This document shows positions 30,682 through 39,910 of a stretch of 64,000 nt of DNA, piece by piece. The notes under the pieces were generated by a model that saw nothing but the letters and a program-made list of their open reading frames with translations, had not been told where the DNA came from and made no database searches. Within the stretch, counting starts at the first letter, position 1. Each line of letters opens with the position of its first letter. Made by a program: the position numbers and the translations under genes. Origin of the DNA: Teichococcus rhizosphaerae (GTDB lineage: Bacteria; Pseudomonadota; Alphaproteobacteria; Acetobacterales; Acetobacteraceae). The DNA is taken from NCBI RefSeq assembly GCF_002631185.1, contig NZ_PDNU01000003.1, positions 186,001 through 250,000 of the forward strand. The letters run 5' to 3'.

Positions 30682-31221
30682 TCAGAACCCCATCTCCGGC
30701 AGGCCGAGGGCGGGGGCCCAGAACGGGCTCGCCGCGCGCAGCGCCAGGATCAGCGCGGCGGCCATGGCGCCGGCGATGAGGTCGTCCAGCATCACGCCCG
30801 TGCTGCCCTTCTGGCGGTCCGCCCAGCCCACCGGGCCGGGCTTGGTGATGTCGAACAGGCGGAACAGCAGGAAGGCCAGGATCAGCCCCGGCGCGCCGGC
30901 CGCCGCCGGCAGAGCGGCGAGGGCGAGGCACTGGCCGGCGCCCTCATCCACCACCACCCAGCCGGGATCGGCCTTGGCGGCGGGCAGCCGCTCCAGCGCC
31001 CACCAGCCGAGCAGCGAGAGCAGGGCGGCGAGGGCGAGGCAGCCCTCCGGCCCCAGCAGCGCCGCCGGCAGCACCAGGGCGGAGCCCCAGCTTCCCGGCG
31101 CCGGGCGCAGATGGCCGATGCCGCCCATGCTGGCCACCAGCCGCGGCAGCAGCGCGCCTCCGGCCAGGGCGGGGAGGGGGGCGGGGGCGGGGGCGGGCAG
31201 GGGCGTGGCGGATTCGGGCAT
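30682..31221 (-). CDS. pgpA: PgpA, phosphatidylglycerophosphatase A
   Basis: Dephosphorylates phosphatidylglycerol phosphate in the inner membrane. The 179-residue product has an Ala/Pro-rich N-terminus of about 25 residues, GSWGSALVLPAALL, the acidic motif VVVDEGAGQCLAL, the signature FRLFDITKPGPVGWADRQ and a C-terminal VMLDDLIAG helix. The start at 31221 overlaps the transglycosylase stop by one base (TGATG). It is the middle gene of transglycosylase-pgpA-pncC. Confidence 0.93.
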   Translation of the reverse strand: MPESATPLPAPAPAPLPALAGGALLPRLVASMGGIGHLRPAPGSWGSALVLPAALLGPEGCLALAALLSLLGWWALERLPAAKADPGWVVVDEGAGQCLALAALPAAAGAPGLILAFLLFRLFDITKPGPVGWADRQKGSTGVMLDDLIAGAMAAALILALRAASPFWAPALGLPEMGF

Positions 31222-33269
31222 CAGCGCGCCACCCCCACCGGCAACCAGGGCTTCAGCGGATGGTCGAGCGCGCCCTCGCCGGCCAGGGCGCGGTAGATGA
31301 CGGCGTTCTCCACCACGCGCTGGGCGTAGTTGCGGGTCTCGGAGAAGGGGATCTGCTCGATCCAGTCGATCATGTCGGCGCCGCCGGCCTGTCCGGGCAG
31401 GCGCGGGTCGCCATAGGTGAGGAGCCATTCATCCACCCGGCGCGGCCCGGCATTGTAGGCCGCCGCCGCCATGGCGAGGTTACCGAAGCGGGCGAGCTGG
31501 TCGGCCAGGTATTGCGCGCCGAGCTGCATGTTGTGCTCGGGCTGGGTGGTCAGCCAGCTCGCCTGGTGCGCCACGCCGAGCTGCCGCGCCACGCCGCTGG
31601 CGGTGGCGGGCAGCAGCTGCATCAGCCCGCGCGCATTGGCCGGGGATACGGCGGCTGGGTCGAAATTGCTTTCCTGCCGCGTCACGGCATAGACGAAGGC
31701 GGGCTCCACCGCGGCCCCGGAAGGCAGGGCGTAGGGCGCGGGCCAGCCCTCGGGCAGCAGCATCACCCCGTCCGCGCCGGCGCGGCGCGCCACCCACACC
31801 GCGTGGTCCGGGCGGCCGATGCTGTTGGCCAGCCGCGCCGTCAGCACCCGCTCGGCGGCGTCCGGCGCCGTTTCCTCCAGCCGCAGCAGGAAGGCGCGGG
31901 TGCGGTCGGTGTCGCCGAGATCGGCGAGCGTCAGCACCGCCTGGGCCAGCTCCTTGCCGAGAAACGCCTCGGCGGCGCCGGGGGCGGGCTGCGGCGCGCG
32001 GGTGGCGGCGATGCGCGCGGCGAGCTGCGGCGCGCTCTCGCCCAGCGCCAGGGCGCCGAGCTGCCCGTAGAAGGCGGCGGGCAGGCCGGCGGCGGCGGCG
32101 TAGTGGCCGCGCGCCGCCTCGGCCTGGCCCTGCGCCGCGGCCGCGCGGCCCCGCCAGTAATGCGCCCGCGCATTGGTGATGACGCTTTCGCTGCCCCGCC
32201 CCAGCACGGCGAAGTGGCGCGCGGCGCGCGCCGGGTCCTCCAGCCGCCGGAGCGCGATGAAGCCGGCCAGGAACTCCGCATCGTGCAGCCCCTCGCCCTC
32301 GCTCTGGCCATGCGCGGCGGCGACGCGGTAGGCGGCCGGCACGTCGCCCAGCCGCAGCAGCTTGCGCGCGAGCACCTGCCGCTCTGTCCAGATGGTGCGG
32401 GCCGCCAGGGGGGACAGGTCGTTCTGCAAGGGCTCGGCGCGCTGCCACACGGCGGCGGCCTCGCGGTCGCGCTCCTGGCGGCGCAGGTAGCGGGCCAGCT
32501 CCAGCGAAAGGCCGAGATCCCCGGCGGCGTGGGCGGCGGCGCCGGCCTCGGCGCCCGGCTGCTCCGCGGCCATGGCCAGGCGCAGCTCGGCGGAAAGGCG
32601 GGTCTCGGGTGGCAACAGGGGCAGCATGCGCGCGGCGGCGGCACCCTGTCGGGTCCAGCCCAGGCGCTCATAGCGGGCCTGGTGGTCGGCCGGCGTCAGC
32701 ACGGTGCCGAAGGCGGCCAGGAAGCCGGGCTCGGCCCCCGGGTCGGCCGGGGCGTCGCGCCAGCCTTCCCGCAGGGCGCGCTGGGCGGCCGCGGCGTCGC
32801 CCCGGCGCTGCAGGGCCTCGGCATATTGCCGCACCGCCACCAGCCCGCGCGGCGGGACATGGGCGAAGAGGCGCAGGACCAGCGCGTCGTCGGCCAGCAC
32901 GGGCAGGCTTTCCTCGCCGCGCAACGTCAGGCTCTGCCGGAGGGGCCAGGCCGGGTTGGCGGCGGTGAAGTCGGCGATCTCCTGCGCCGTGGCCAGCCCG
33001 CGCACCTGCAGCCGCAGCCAGGCGAAGATCTTCGCCGCCAGCGGGTCCGCGCCCTGGCTGGCGATGCTCTCGGCCTCGCTCCAGCGGCCGGCCTGGGCGG
33101 CCACCATGGCGGCGCGGCCGGTGGCGCGGGCGCCTTCCGGGGCCCAGGGCTGCGCCCGGGCCGGCGCCCCGAGGCCGCAAGCGAGAAGGGCCACGGCCAG
33201 CAACGGGGCGGCGGGCAGGCGGTGGCGCGGGACGGTGCGGAGGGCGGGGCGGCGCGGCGCGGGGAACAT
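31221..33269 (-). CDS. Soluble lytic murein transglycosylase (Slt70-like)
   Basis: Periplasmic enzyme that cleaves peptidoglycan with formation of 1,6-anhydro ends. The 682-residue product starts with a signal peptide (cleavage near APARAQ, about residue 39). A long helical U-shaped domain of tetratricopeptide-like repeats follows (about 60-500). The C-terminal SLT domain has catalytic Glu533 in TRQESNFDP, then ARGLMQLLPATA and AAAYNAGPRRVDEWL. The ATG at 33269 starts the signal peptide. It overlaps pgpA by one base and is divergent from dapA. Confidence 0.92.
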   Translation of the reverse strand: MFPAPRRPALRTVPRHRLPAAPLLAVALLACGLGAPARAQPWAPEGARATGRAAMVAAQAGRWSEAESIASQGADPLAAKIFAWLRLQVRGLATAQEIADFTAANPAWPLRQSLTLRGEESLPVLADDALVLRLFAHVPPRGLVAVRQYAEALQRRGDAAAAQRALREGWRDAPADPGAEPGFLAAFGTVLTPADHQARYERLGWTRQGAAAARMLPLLPPETRLSAELRLAMAAEQPGAEAGAAAHAAGDLGLSLELARYLRRQERDREAAAVWQRAEPLQNDLSPLAARTIWTERQVLARKLLRLGDVPAAYRVAAAHGQSEGEGLHDAEFLAGFIALRRLEDPARAARHFAVLGRGSESVITNARAHYWRGRAAAAQGQAEAARGHYAAAAGLPAAFYGQLGALALGESAPQLAARIAATRAPQPAPGAAEAFLGKELAQAVLTLADLGDTDRTRAFLLRLEETAPDAAERVLTARLANSIGRPDHAVWVARRAGADGVMLLPEGWPAPYALPSGAAVEPAFVYAVTRQESNFDPAAVSPANARGLMQLLPATASGVARQLGVAHQASWLTTQPEHNMQLGAQYLADQLARFGNLAMAAAAYNAGPRRVDEWLLTYGDPRLPGQAGGADMIDWIEQIPFSETRNYAQRVVENAVIYRALAGEGALDHPLKPWLPVGVAR

Positions 33270-33456
33270 GGCGGCGCAGCCTAGCCGATCGGCCCCGCCT
33301 TGTCCCGCCTGGCCGAAGGGCAACCATGCGCGCGCGCCGCTTGTGTGGCGCCCTCGCCGCGCCTAGCTTCCGGCCTCTGCCTCGATGGCGGGCGGCATGA
33401 CCTGCCGCTTCCCGCCGCGCTCGCCTCGCCACCCCGGGAAGGAAAGTTTTCGTCCG

Positions 33457-34335
33457 ATGTTCAAGGGATCCCTCGTCGCGCTGATCACGCCGATGACCGA
33501 GGCCGGCGCCGTGGACGAGAAAGCCTTCCAGGAATTCGTGGACTGGCAGGTGGTCGAGGGCACCGCCGGCCTGATCCCCGTCGGCACCACCGGCGAGAGC
33601 CCGACCCTGTCGCATGACGAGCACCGCCGCGTGGTGGAGCTCTGCGTCGAGGCGGCGGGCGGGCGGGTGCCGGTGATCGCCGGCGCCGGCAGCAACAGCA
33701 CGGCCGAGGCCATCGCGCTGACCCGCCACGCCAAGGAGGCGGGGGCGGACGCGGCGCTGGTGGTGACGCCCTACTACAACAAGCCGACGCAGGAGGGGCT
33801 GTACCTGCACTTCACCGCCATCGCCGATGCGGTTGACCTGCCGATCATCATCTACAACATCCCGCCCCGCAGCGTGATCGACATGTCGGTCGAAACCATG
33901 GCGCGGCTGGCGAAGCACCCCAACATCGTGGGCGTGAAGGACGCGACGGCGAACCTGACCCGCCCGCTGCACACGCGCCTGGCCTGCGGCACCGATTTCT
34001 GCCAGCTCTCGGGCGAGGACCACACGGCGCTCGCCTTCCGCGCCGCCGGCGGCGTGGGCTGCATCAGCGTGACGGCCAATGTGGCGCCGCGGCTCTGCGC
34101 CGAGATGCACGCCGCCTGGGAGGCGGGGCGGATCGGGGAGGCGATGGCCATCCAGGACCGGCTGACCCCCCTGCACGACGCGATGTTCTGCGAGACCTCG
34201 CCCGGCCCGGTGAAGTATGCCGCCAGCCTGCTGGCCAAGTCCTCGGCCTTCTGCCGCCTGCCCATGGCGCCCGTGGCCGAGGGCACCCGCGCCCGCGTGA
34301 AGGCCGCCATGGTGAGCGCCGGGCTGCTGAACTGA
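33457..34335 (+). CDS. dapA: DapA, 4-hydroxy-tetrahydrodipicolinate synthase
   Basis: Condenses pyruvate with aspartate semialdehyde, the first committed step to lysine and diaminopimelate. The 292-residue TIM-barrel has Schiff-base Lys161 ([10 protein letters not shown]), Tyr133 ([10 protein letters not shown]), and the Thr44-Thr45 pair in [11 protein letters not shown], matching E. coli numbering. The ATG at 33457 gives the canonical [12 protein letters not shown]. smpB follows 109 bp later on the same strand, a frequent dapA-smpB pairing in alphaproteobacteria. Confidence 0.96.
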   Translation: MFKGSLVALITPMTEAGAVDEKAFQEFVDWQVVEGTAGLIPVGTTGESPTLSHDEHRRVVELCVEAAGGRVPVIAGAGSNSTAEAIALTRHAKEAGADAALVVTPYYNKPTQEGLYLHFTAIADAVDLPIIIYNIPPRSVIDMSVETMARLAKHPNIVGVKDATANLTRPLHTRLACGTDFCQLSGEDHTALAFRAAGGVGCISVTANVAPRLCAEMHAAWEAGRIGEAMAIQDRLTPLHDAMFCETSPGPVKYAASLLAKSSAFCRLPMAPVAEGTRARVKAAMVSAGLLN

Positions 34336-34444
34336 CGGCCCGGCCGGACCGGAGCCGCCGCCGCGCTGAAACCGGGGCGGGAAGGACGCCGTTCCTCCCC
34401 ACCCCAGCATCCCCGCCACGGGCGGGGGCGAGACTGAGAGAACA

Positions 34445-34930
34445 ATGGCCGAGCCCCGCAAGAAATCGCTGATCTCCCACGGCACCGCCGCGCAGAACCG
34501 CAAGGCGCGCTTCGACTACAAGATCGGCGACACCTACGAGGCCGGGCTGGTGCTGCTGGGGCCGGAGGTGAAGTCGCTGCGCGCCGGCCGCGCCGCCATC
34601 GCCGAGGCCTGGGCGGGCGAGCGGGATGGCGAGCTGTGGCTGTTCAACAGCTACATCCCCGAATGGCAGGCGGGCAGCTTCGTCTCGCATTTCGAGCCGC
34701 GCCGGCCGCGCAAGCTGCTGCTGAAGAAGAAGCAGGTGGAGAGCCTGCTGGGCGCCGTGGCGCGCGAGGGTGTCACGCTGGTGCCGCTCGAGATCCTGTT
34801 CAACGACCGCGGCATCGCCAAGGTCGTCCTCGGCCTGGGCGAGGGCAAGAACAAGGCCGACAAGCGCCACGCCATCGCCGCCCGCGACTGGCAGCGCGAC
34901 AAGGCGCGGCTGATGCGCGAGAAGGGCTGA
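34445..34930 (+). CDS. smpB: SmpB, SsrA-binding protein
   Basis: Binds the tRNA-like domain of tmRNA and delivers it to stalled ribosomes. The 161-residue product has an oligonucleotide-binding beta-barrel: NRKARFDYKIGDTYEAGLVLLGPEVKSLRAGRA and LHIPEW-like SYIPEWQAGSF. It ends in the basic C-terminal tail (GKNKADKRHAIAARDWQRDKARLMR) that enters the ribosomal mRNA channel. Its RNA partner ssrA and the tag adaptor sspB are about 6 kb downstream on the other strand. Confidence 0.97.
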   Translation: MAEPRKKSLISHGTAAQNRKARFDYKIGDTYEAGLVLLGPEVKSLRAGRAAIAEAWAGERDGELWLFNSYIPEWQAGSFVSHFEPRRPRKLLLKKKQVESLLGAVAREGVTLVPLEILFNDRGIAKVVLGLGEGKNKADKRHAIAARDWQRDKARLMREKG

Positions 34931-34941
34931 GGAACCCCGCC

Positions 34942-35169
34942 TCAGCCAGCCTGGCGGCGGCCGAGCAGCGCCGCCACCCGCAAGGCGCTGGCCAGCGGTA
35001 GCTCTGGGTCCTCCCGCGCCGCGTCGAGCCGCTGCACCAGCGCCGAGAGGGCGAGCCCCTCGGCCGCCGCCATCGTCTCCAGCGCATTCCAGAAGGCGGG
35101 CTCCAGCGCCACGCTGGTGCGGTGGCCGGCCAGGGTGAAGGACCGCTTCTGGAGATAGGCGCCGGTCAT
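34942..35169 (-). CDS. Ribbon-helix-helix (RHH_4-type) protein
   Basis: Small 75-residue protein of the RHH_4-like alphaproteobacterial family: LQKRSFTLAGHRTSVALEPAFWNALETMAAAEGLALSALVQRLDAA forms a beta-strand followed by two helices. A DNA-binding role is suggested by the fold, but targets are unknown. Its start codon is the last of three ATGs generated by a 14-bp tandem repeat that begins at the fumC stop, so translation may reinitiate from fumC. Convergent with smpB. Confidence 0.82.
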   Translation of the reverse strand: MTGAYLQKRSFTLAGHRTSVALEPAFWNALETMAAAEGLALSALVQRLDAAREDPELPLASALRVAALLGRRQAG

Positions 35170-35208
35170 CGGAGGCCGGTCATCGGAGGCCGGTCATCGG
35201 AGGCCGGT
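35167..35208. repeat. 14-bp repeat, three perfect tandem copies, bridging fumC stop and the RHH start
   Basis: The unit CATCGGAGGCCGGT occurs three times without spacer. On the minus strand each copy carries ATGACCGGC, so each provides an ATG overlapping a TGA. The first copy on that strand abuts the fumC stop, and the last is the RHH start codon. Confidence 0.92.
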
Positions 35209-36632
35209 CACCCGGCACCGGCCAGGGTGGCGCCGGGGCTGACCATCTGCTCGGGCTTCACCCATTCGTCGAAATCCGCAGGGCTGACATAGCCGAGCCG
35301 GTCGGCGGCATCCCGCAGCGTCAGGTTCTCGGCCAGCGCCTTCTTGCCGATCTGGACGGCCTTGTCATAGCCGATGCGCGGGTTCAGCACCGTCACCAGC
35401 ATCAGCGACTTGGCCAGGTTCTCGGCGATGCGGTCGCGGTTCGGCTCCAGCTTGTCCACCATGTTATGCGCGAAGCTCTCGGCGGCATCGGCCAGCAGCG
35501 CCACGGATTGCAGCGTGGCGTTGATGATGACGGGCTTGAAGACGTTCAGCTCCAGGTGCCCCTGCGCGCCCGCCACGGTGATGGCGGTGTGGTTGCCCAT
35601 CACCTGCGCCGCCACCATGGTCAGCGCCTCGGACTGCGTCGGGTTGGTCTTGCCCGGCATGATGGAGGAGGACAGCCCGTCCGCCGGGATCAGCAGCTCG
35701 GAAAAGCCGGAGCGCGGGCCGCTGCCGAGCAGGCGGATGTCGTTGCCGATCTTGGTGAGTGACACGGCCAGGGTGTTCAGCGCCCCGGAAAGCTCCACAA
35801 AGGAATCCTCCGCCCCCATGCCCTCGAACTTGTTCGGGTTGGGCTGGAAGTCGAGCCCCGTCAGCGCGCGCACCCGCTCGCAGAAGGCGGTGTCGAAATC
35901 CCTGTGGCGGTTGAGGCCGGTGCCGACGGCGGTGCCGCCCTGCGGCAGCAGGCGCAGCCGGGGCAGGGTGGCGCGCAGCCGGTCCTGGCCATGCGCCACC
36001 TGCGCGGCCCAGGCGGCGAATTCCTGGCCCAGCGTCACCGGCACCGCGTCCATCAGGTGGGTGCGCCCCACCTTCACGATGCCGCCCCATTCCTCCGCCC
36101 GCTTCTCCAGCGCGGCGCGCAGCACCTCCAGCGCCGGGATCAGCCGGTGCTCCACCGCCTCGGTGGCGGCGATGTGCATCATGGTGGGGAAGCTGTCGTT
36201 GGAGGACTGGCCACGGTTGACGTGATCGTTCGGATGCACGGGCTTCCGGCTGCCGAGCGGCTGGCCCAGCATCTCGTTGGCGCGGTTCGAGATGACCTCG
36301 TTGGCGTTCATGTTGGTCTGGGTGCCGGAGCCGGTCTGCCAGACGGGAAGCGGGAAGTCGGCGTCCCGCTCGCCGGCGGCGATCTCGGCGGCGGCGGCGA
36401 TGACCGGGTCGGCGATCTCGGGCGGCAGCTCGCCCAGGGCCTTGTTGGCCTCGGCGGCGGCCTGCTTCTGCAGTCCCACGGCGCGGATCAGGATGCGCGG
36501 GAAGCGCTCCGTGCCGATCCGGAACAGGCGGCGGGCCCGCTCCGTCTGCGGGCCCCAGTAGCGGCCTGCCTCGATCTCGATGGTGCCGAGGCTGTCCGTC
36601 TCGGTGCGGGTTTCGGTCGGTGTCCCGGACAT
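35208..36632 (-). CDS. fumC: Fumarate hydratase, class II
   Basis: Oxygen-stable, iron-independent fumarase interconverting fumarate and malate. The 474-residue product has the N-terminal IEIEAGRYWGPQTERARRLF, the substrate segment GSGTQTNMNANEV, the active-site loop QSSNDSFPTMMHIA, VGRTHLMDAVPVTLGQE and the superfamily signature SSSIMPGKTNP. The ATG at 36632 gives a normal length; the upstream open frame overlaps the next gene in antisense of composition and is not used. A class I fumarase lies 1.6 kb upstream of this gene. Confidence 0.95.
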   Translation of the reverse strand: MSGTPTETRTETDSLGTIEIEAGRYWGPQTERARRLFRIGTERFPRILIRAVGLQKQAAAEANKALGELPPEIADPVIAAAAEIAAGERDADFPLPVWQTGSGTQTNMNANEVISNRANEMLGQPLGSRKPVHPNDHVNRGQSSNDSFPTMMHIAATEAVEHRLIPALEVLRAALEKRAEEWGGIVKVGRTHLMDAVPVTLGQEFAAWAAQVAHGQDRLRATLPRLRLLPQGGTAVGTGLNRHRDFDTAFCERVRALTGLDFQPNPNKFEGMGAEDSFVELSGALNTLAVSLTKIGNDIRLLGSGPRSGFSELLIPADGLSSSIMPGKTNPTQSEALTMVAAQVMGNHTAITVAGAQGHLELNVFKPVIINATLQSVALLADAAESFAHNMVDKLEPNRDRIAENLAKSLMLVTVLNPRIGYDKAVQIGKKALAENLTLRDAADRLGYVSPADFDEWVKPEQMVSPGATLAGAG

Positions 36633-36729
36633 GGCGCCCCCTTTCCTGCTGTGCGGCTCAGGTGGGGAGCGACGGAGGGGCCGGGTAGGTTGCCGCGCCA
36701 CCGAATCCGGCCCGCCCGGCAAGCATGGC

Positions 36730-37101
36730 TCACCAGCCGTGGTGGCGGCGCGGCGGCGGGGCGTAATAGGCCACCGGCGGCGGCTCGTAATAGACCACGG
36801 GCGGAGGCGGGGGCGGCGGGACGTAGTAGGCCACCGGGGGCGGGGCATAATAGGCCACGGGCGGCGGGGGCACCGGATAGGCGGGCGGCGGCGCGTAATA
36901 GGCGGGGGGCGGCGGCGCCTGGGCGGCCAGGGCGCCGCCCACCAGCGCGCCCACGGCCAGGCCGCCGATGATGCCGGCCGCCACCGCGCCGCCATGGCCG
37001 CCGCGGTGGCGGTGCCAGTCCCCCGCATGGGCGCCGGGGCTGGCGAGGCCGGTGGCCGCCAGAACAGCGCCGGCCATGAACAAGGAGCGGAACGGGGTCA
37101 T
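36730..37101 (-). CDS. Exported glycine-zipper protein with Pro/Tyr-rich repeats
   Basis: Unknown function. The 123-residue product starts with a signal peptide (MTPFRSLFMAGAVLAATGLASPGAHA, cleavage near residue 26). A His/Arg/Gly segment (DWHRHRGGHGG) comes next, then a glycine-zipper hydrophobic stretch (VAAGIIGGLAVGALVGGALAA). The second half consists of imperfect repeats of PPPxAYYAP/PPPVVYYEP. It ends PPRRHHGW. Similar low-complexity envelope proteins are common in Acetobacteraceae and rhizobia. Start chosen at the ATG (37101) that begins the signal peptide. Possible surface, periplasmic or adhesin-like role; no evidence for a specific one. Confidence 0.75.
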   Translation of the reverse strand: MTPFRSLFMAGAVLAATGLASPGAHAGDWHRHRGGHGGAVAAGIIGGLAVGALVGGALAAQAPPPPAYYAPPPAYPVPPPPVAYYAPPPVAYYVPPPPPPPVVYYEPPPVAYYAPPPRRHHGW

Positions 37102-37225
37102 TCGGGTCGCCCTCCTGGGCATTGCGTGCCCAGTGTAGCGCGGATTCGCGCCGGAATGTGGCGGCCCGGAGGTGCTATGGTGGCGCGCCGGGCATGCGCC
37201 CGGCGCGGCCTCGCGGGGCTGGCGC

Positions 37226-37630
37226 TCAGGCGCGGGCGCCGTAGGTGGCCAGCTCGATCAGGTTGCCGTCCGGGTCGCGGCAATAGACGGAGGTGATGGA
37301 GCCGAGGGCGCCGGCCTTGGCCACCGGGCCCAGCTCCACCGTCACGCCGCATTCGTGCAGGTGCGCCACCACGTCCTGCGCCGTCACGGCGACGACGAAG
37401 CAGAGATCCTGGCCGCCGGGGGCGGCGGCGGGGCCGGTGAACCATTCCTCCTGCGTCGCCGTTTCGGGCCGCAGGTTGATCTTCTGACCGCCGAACTTCA
37501 GCGCCGTGCGCCGCCGCTCGCCGAAGGCCTCGCGGTCCATGCCCAGCACGCGCTGGTACCAGGAGGCCGTGATCTCCACATCCCGGCAGGTGATCACCAG
37601 GTGATCCAGCCGGTCCACCGCGAAACGCAT
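37226..37630 (-). CDS. VOC-family (glyoxalase/bleomycin-resistance fold) protein
   Basis: 134-residue single VOC domain with putative metal ligands: His10 in RLDHLVITCRDV, a central Glu/Gln region, and Glu near the C-terminus in RDPDGNLIELATYG. It resembles the dioxygenase-like YaeR/virulence-associated subgroup. Substrate unknown. It begins 2 bp after the RidA gene, so the two are almost certainly co-transcribed. Confidence 0.85.
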   Translation of the reverse strand: MRFAVDRLDHLVITCRDVEITASWYQRVLGMDREAFGERRRTALKFGGQKINLRPETATQEEWFTGPAAAPGGQDLCFVVAVTAQDVVAHLHECGVTVELGPVAKAGALGSITSVYCRDPDGNLIELATYGARA

Positions 37631-37632
37631 GC

Positions 37633-38052
37633 TCAGCTTCCTCCCTCGCCGCGTACGGGCTCATGCGGCGCCGGCCGCAGCCGGGCCGTCACCTCGATCT
37701 CGATGCGCATGGCATCCGTCTGCAGCCCCGCATGCAGCATGGTGGAGGCCGGGCGGGCGGTCCCCAGCCACTTCCGGGTGACGGGCCAGCAGAGCGGCCA
37801 GTCCTCCCGCCGCGGCACAATGAAGGTGACGCGCACCACGTCGTCCATGGTGGCGCCCGCCTGCTCCAGCGCGGCGGCGATGTTGCGGAAGGTCTGCTCG
37901 CACTGCTCCACCACGCCCTCGGCGATGGTCATGGTGGAATAGTCGTAGCCGGTGGTGCCGGAGACATAGATGGTGTCCCCCGCCACCACGGCGCGCGAAT
38001 AGCCGATCTCGTCCTCGAACCGGCTGCCCGAGGAGATCAGGCGACGTTCCAT
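37633..38052 (-). CDS. RidA/YjgF-family protein
   Basis: 139-residue chorismate-mutase-like fold protein of the Rid superfamily: VVAGDTIYVSGTTGYDY, QCEQTFRNIAAALEQAGATMDDVVRVTFIV and RPASTMLHAGLQTDAMRIEIEVTA. RidA proper uses a conserved Arg before the final strand (about R-x-E-V/I); here the corresponding segment reads MRIEIEVTA, so imine deaminase activity is plausible but not certain. First of a two-gene unit with the VOC protein. Confidence 0.85.
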   Translation of the reverse strand: MERRLISSGSRFEDEIGYSRAVVAGDTIYVSGTTGYDYSTMTIAEGVVEQCEQTFRNIAAALEQAGATMDDVVRVTFIVPRREDWPLCWPVTRKWLGTARPASTMLHAGLQTDAMRIEIEVTARLRPAPHEPVRGEGGS

Positions 38053-38136
38053 GCGGTGCTCCTCAGCCCGCGGCGGCGGGCAGGCTTGCGCCCGGCGGTG
38101 TCGCTCCGCCCGGGCCGGAAAACGCGCCAGCCCGCC

Positions 38137-38165
38137 GGCGGGGCGTGGGCTGCCGGCGCCCCGCC
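38137..38165 (-). terminator. Hairpin downstream of the class I fumarase
   Basis: Perfect 9-bp inverted repeat GGCGGGGCG / CGCCCCGCC with an 11-base loop. On the minus strand a TTTT occurs about 12 bases later. Probable terminator between fumA and the RidA gene. Confidence 0.5.
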
Positions 38166-38197
38166 GCCAAGGAGGCGGAGCGCCGGCATGGCCGTTC

Positions 38198-39910
38198 TTA
38201 CTCCAGCCCGTCGTAGAAGTCGTTGCCCTTGTCGTCCACCACGATGAAGGCGGGGAAGTCCTCCACCTCGATGCGCCACACGGCCTCCATGCCGAGCTCC
38301 GGATATTCCAGCACCTCGACCTTGCGGATGCAGTCCTGGGCCAGCCGGGCCGCCGGGCCGCCGACCGAGCCGAGATAGAAGCCGCCATGTTGCTTGCAGG
38401 CATTGGTCACCGCCTTGGAGCGGTTGCCCTTGGCCAGCATCACCAGGCTGCCGCCGGCGGCCTGGAAGGCGGCGACGTAGCTGTCCATGCGCCCGGCCGT
38501 GGTGGGGCCGAAGGAGCCGGTGGGCATGCCCTCCGGCGTCTTGGCGGGCCCGGCGTAATAGACCGGGTGGTCCTTCAGGTATTGCGGCAGGCCCTCGCCG
38601 CGGTCCAGCCGCTCCTGCAGCTTGGCGTGTGCGATGTCGCGCGCCACCACGATGGTGCCGGTGAGCGAGACGCGGGTCTTGACCGGGTGCCTCGACAGCT
38701 CGGCGCGGATCTCGTCCATCGGGCGGTTGAGGTCGAGCTTCACCACCTCGCCGCCCAGGATCTCGTCGGTCGTCTCGGGCAGGAAGCGGGCGGGGTCGTG
38801 CTCCAGCGCCTCCAGGAACACGCCCTCGGGCGTGATCTTGGCCTTGATCTGCCGGTCGGCCGAGCAGGACACGCCGATGCCGATGGGCAGGCTGGCGCCG
38901 TGGCGCGGCAGGCGGATGACGCGGACGTCGTGGCAGAAATACTTGCCGCCGAACTGCGCGCCGATGCCCAGGTTCTGCGTCAGCTTGTGGACCTCCTGCT
39001 CCAGCTCGCGGTCGCGCAGGCCATGGCCGGACTTGTCGCCGGTCGAGGGCAGCTCGTCGAGGTAGCGGGTGGAGGCCAGCTTCACCGTCTTCAGCGTCGT
39101 CTCGGCGGAGGTGCCGCCGATGACGATGGCCAGGTGGTAGGGCGGGCAGGCGGAGGTGCCCAGCGTCTTGATCTTCTCCTCCAGGAAGGCGAGCAGCTTC
39201 GGCTTGTTCAGCACGGCGCGCGTCTGCTGGTAGAGGAAGGTCTTGTTGGCCGAGCCGCCGCCCTTGAGGACGAACATCATGTGGAACTCGTCCGCATGGT
39301 GCTCGCCGGGGGAGGCGTAGATGTCGAACTGGACGGGGAGGTTGTTGCCGGTGTTCACCTCCTCGAACATCGAGAGCGGCGCCATCTGGGAATAGCGCAG
39401 GTTCGTCTCGGTATAGGTGCGGTGGACGCCGTAGGAGAGCGCCTCCTCCTCATTGCCCTCGACCCAGACGCGCTGGCCCTTCTTGCCGAAGACGATGGCG
39501 GTGCCGGTGTCCTGGCACATGGGCAGCACGCCGCCGGCCGAGATGGAGGCGTTCTTCAGCAGGTCGAGCGCCACGAAGCGGTCATTGGCGCTCGCCTCGG
39601 GGTCCTTCAGGATGTTGGAGAGCTGCTGCAGGTGGCCGGGACGCAGGAAGTGGCTGACCTCCCGGCACGCCGTGAAGGCGAGCTGCTCCAGCGCCTGGGG
39701 CGAGACCTTGAGGACCTTCCTGCCCTCGACCTCGATGACCTTCACCCCCTCGATCGGCAGCTTCCGGTAGGGCGTCCGGTCCTCGCCCAGCGGCAGCATC
39801 GGCGAGTACAGGAAGCCCTTGCTGCGCTGGGAAACCGGCATGCCCGCATCGGTCTCGTTCAGCGGGGTGTCGGCCAGGGGGGCGGCGGGGGGGATGTTGT
39901 CAGGGGTCAT
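38198..39910 (-). CDS. fumA: Fumarate hydratase, class I (iron-sulfur, FumA/FumB type)
   Basis: Oxygen-sensitive [4Fe-4S] fumarase. The 570-residue single-chain enzyme fuses the alpha part (about 60-340) and beta part (about 360-570). Cluster-ligand cysteines are expected in [17 protein letters not shown], in [14 protein letters not shown] and in the [18 protein letters not shown] segment. The C-terminal part contains [17 protein letters not shown] and [19 protein letters not shown]. The ATG at 39910 gives the expected length. sspB is 170 bp upstream on the same strand. With fumC the cell has both fumarase classes. Confidence 0.94.
   Translation of the reverse strand: MTPDNIPPAAPLADTPLNETDAGMPVSQRSKGFLYSPMLPLGEDRTPYRKLPIEGVKVIEVEGRKVLKVSPQALEQLAFTACREVSHFLRPGHLQQLSNILKDPEASANDRFVALDLLKNASISAGGVLPMCQDTGTAIVFGKKGQRVWVEGNEEEALSYGVHRTYTETNLRYSQMAPLSMFEEVNTGNNLPVQFDIYASPGEHHADEFHMMFVLKGGGSANKTFLYQQTRAVLNKPKLLAFLEEKIKTLGTSACPPYHLAIVIGGTSAETTLKTVKLASTRYLDELPSTGDKSGHGLRDRELEQEVHKLTQNLGIGAQFGGKYFCHDVRVIRLPRHGASLPIGIGVSCSADRQIKAKITPEGVFLEALEHDPARFLPETTDEILGGEVVKLDLNRPMDEIRAELSRHPVKTRVSLTGTIVVARDIAHAKLQERLDRGEGLPQYLKDHPVYYAGPAKTPEGMPTGSFGPTTAGRMDSYVAAFQAAGGSLVMLAKGNRSKAVTNACKQHGGFYLGSVGGPAARLAQDCIRKVEVLEYPELGMEAVWRIEVEDFPAFIVVDDKGNDFYDGLE

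Noticed and set aside
36633-37028. N-terminal extension of fumC by about 130 residues
   Set aside because: The extension is Pro/Arg-rich, overlaps the neighbouring exported-protein gene out of frame, and FumC has its normal length from 36632.
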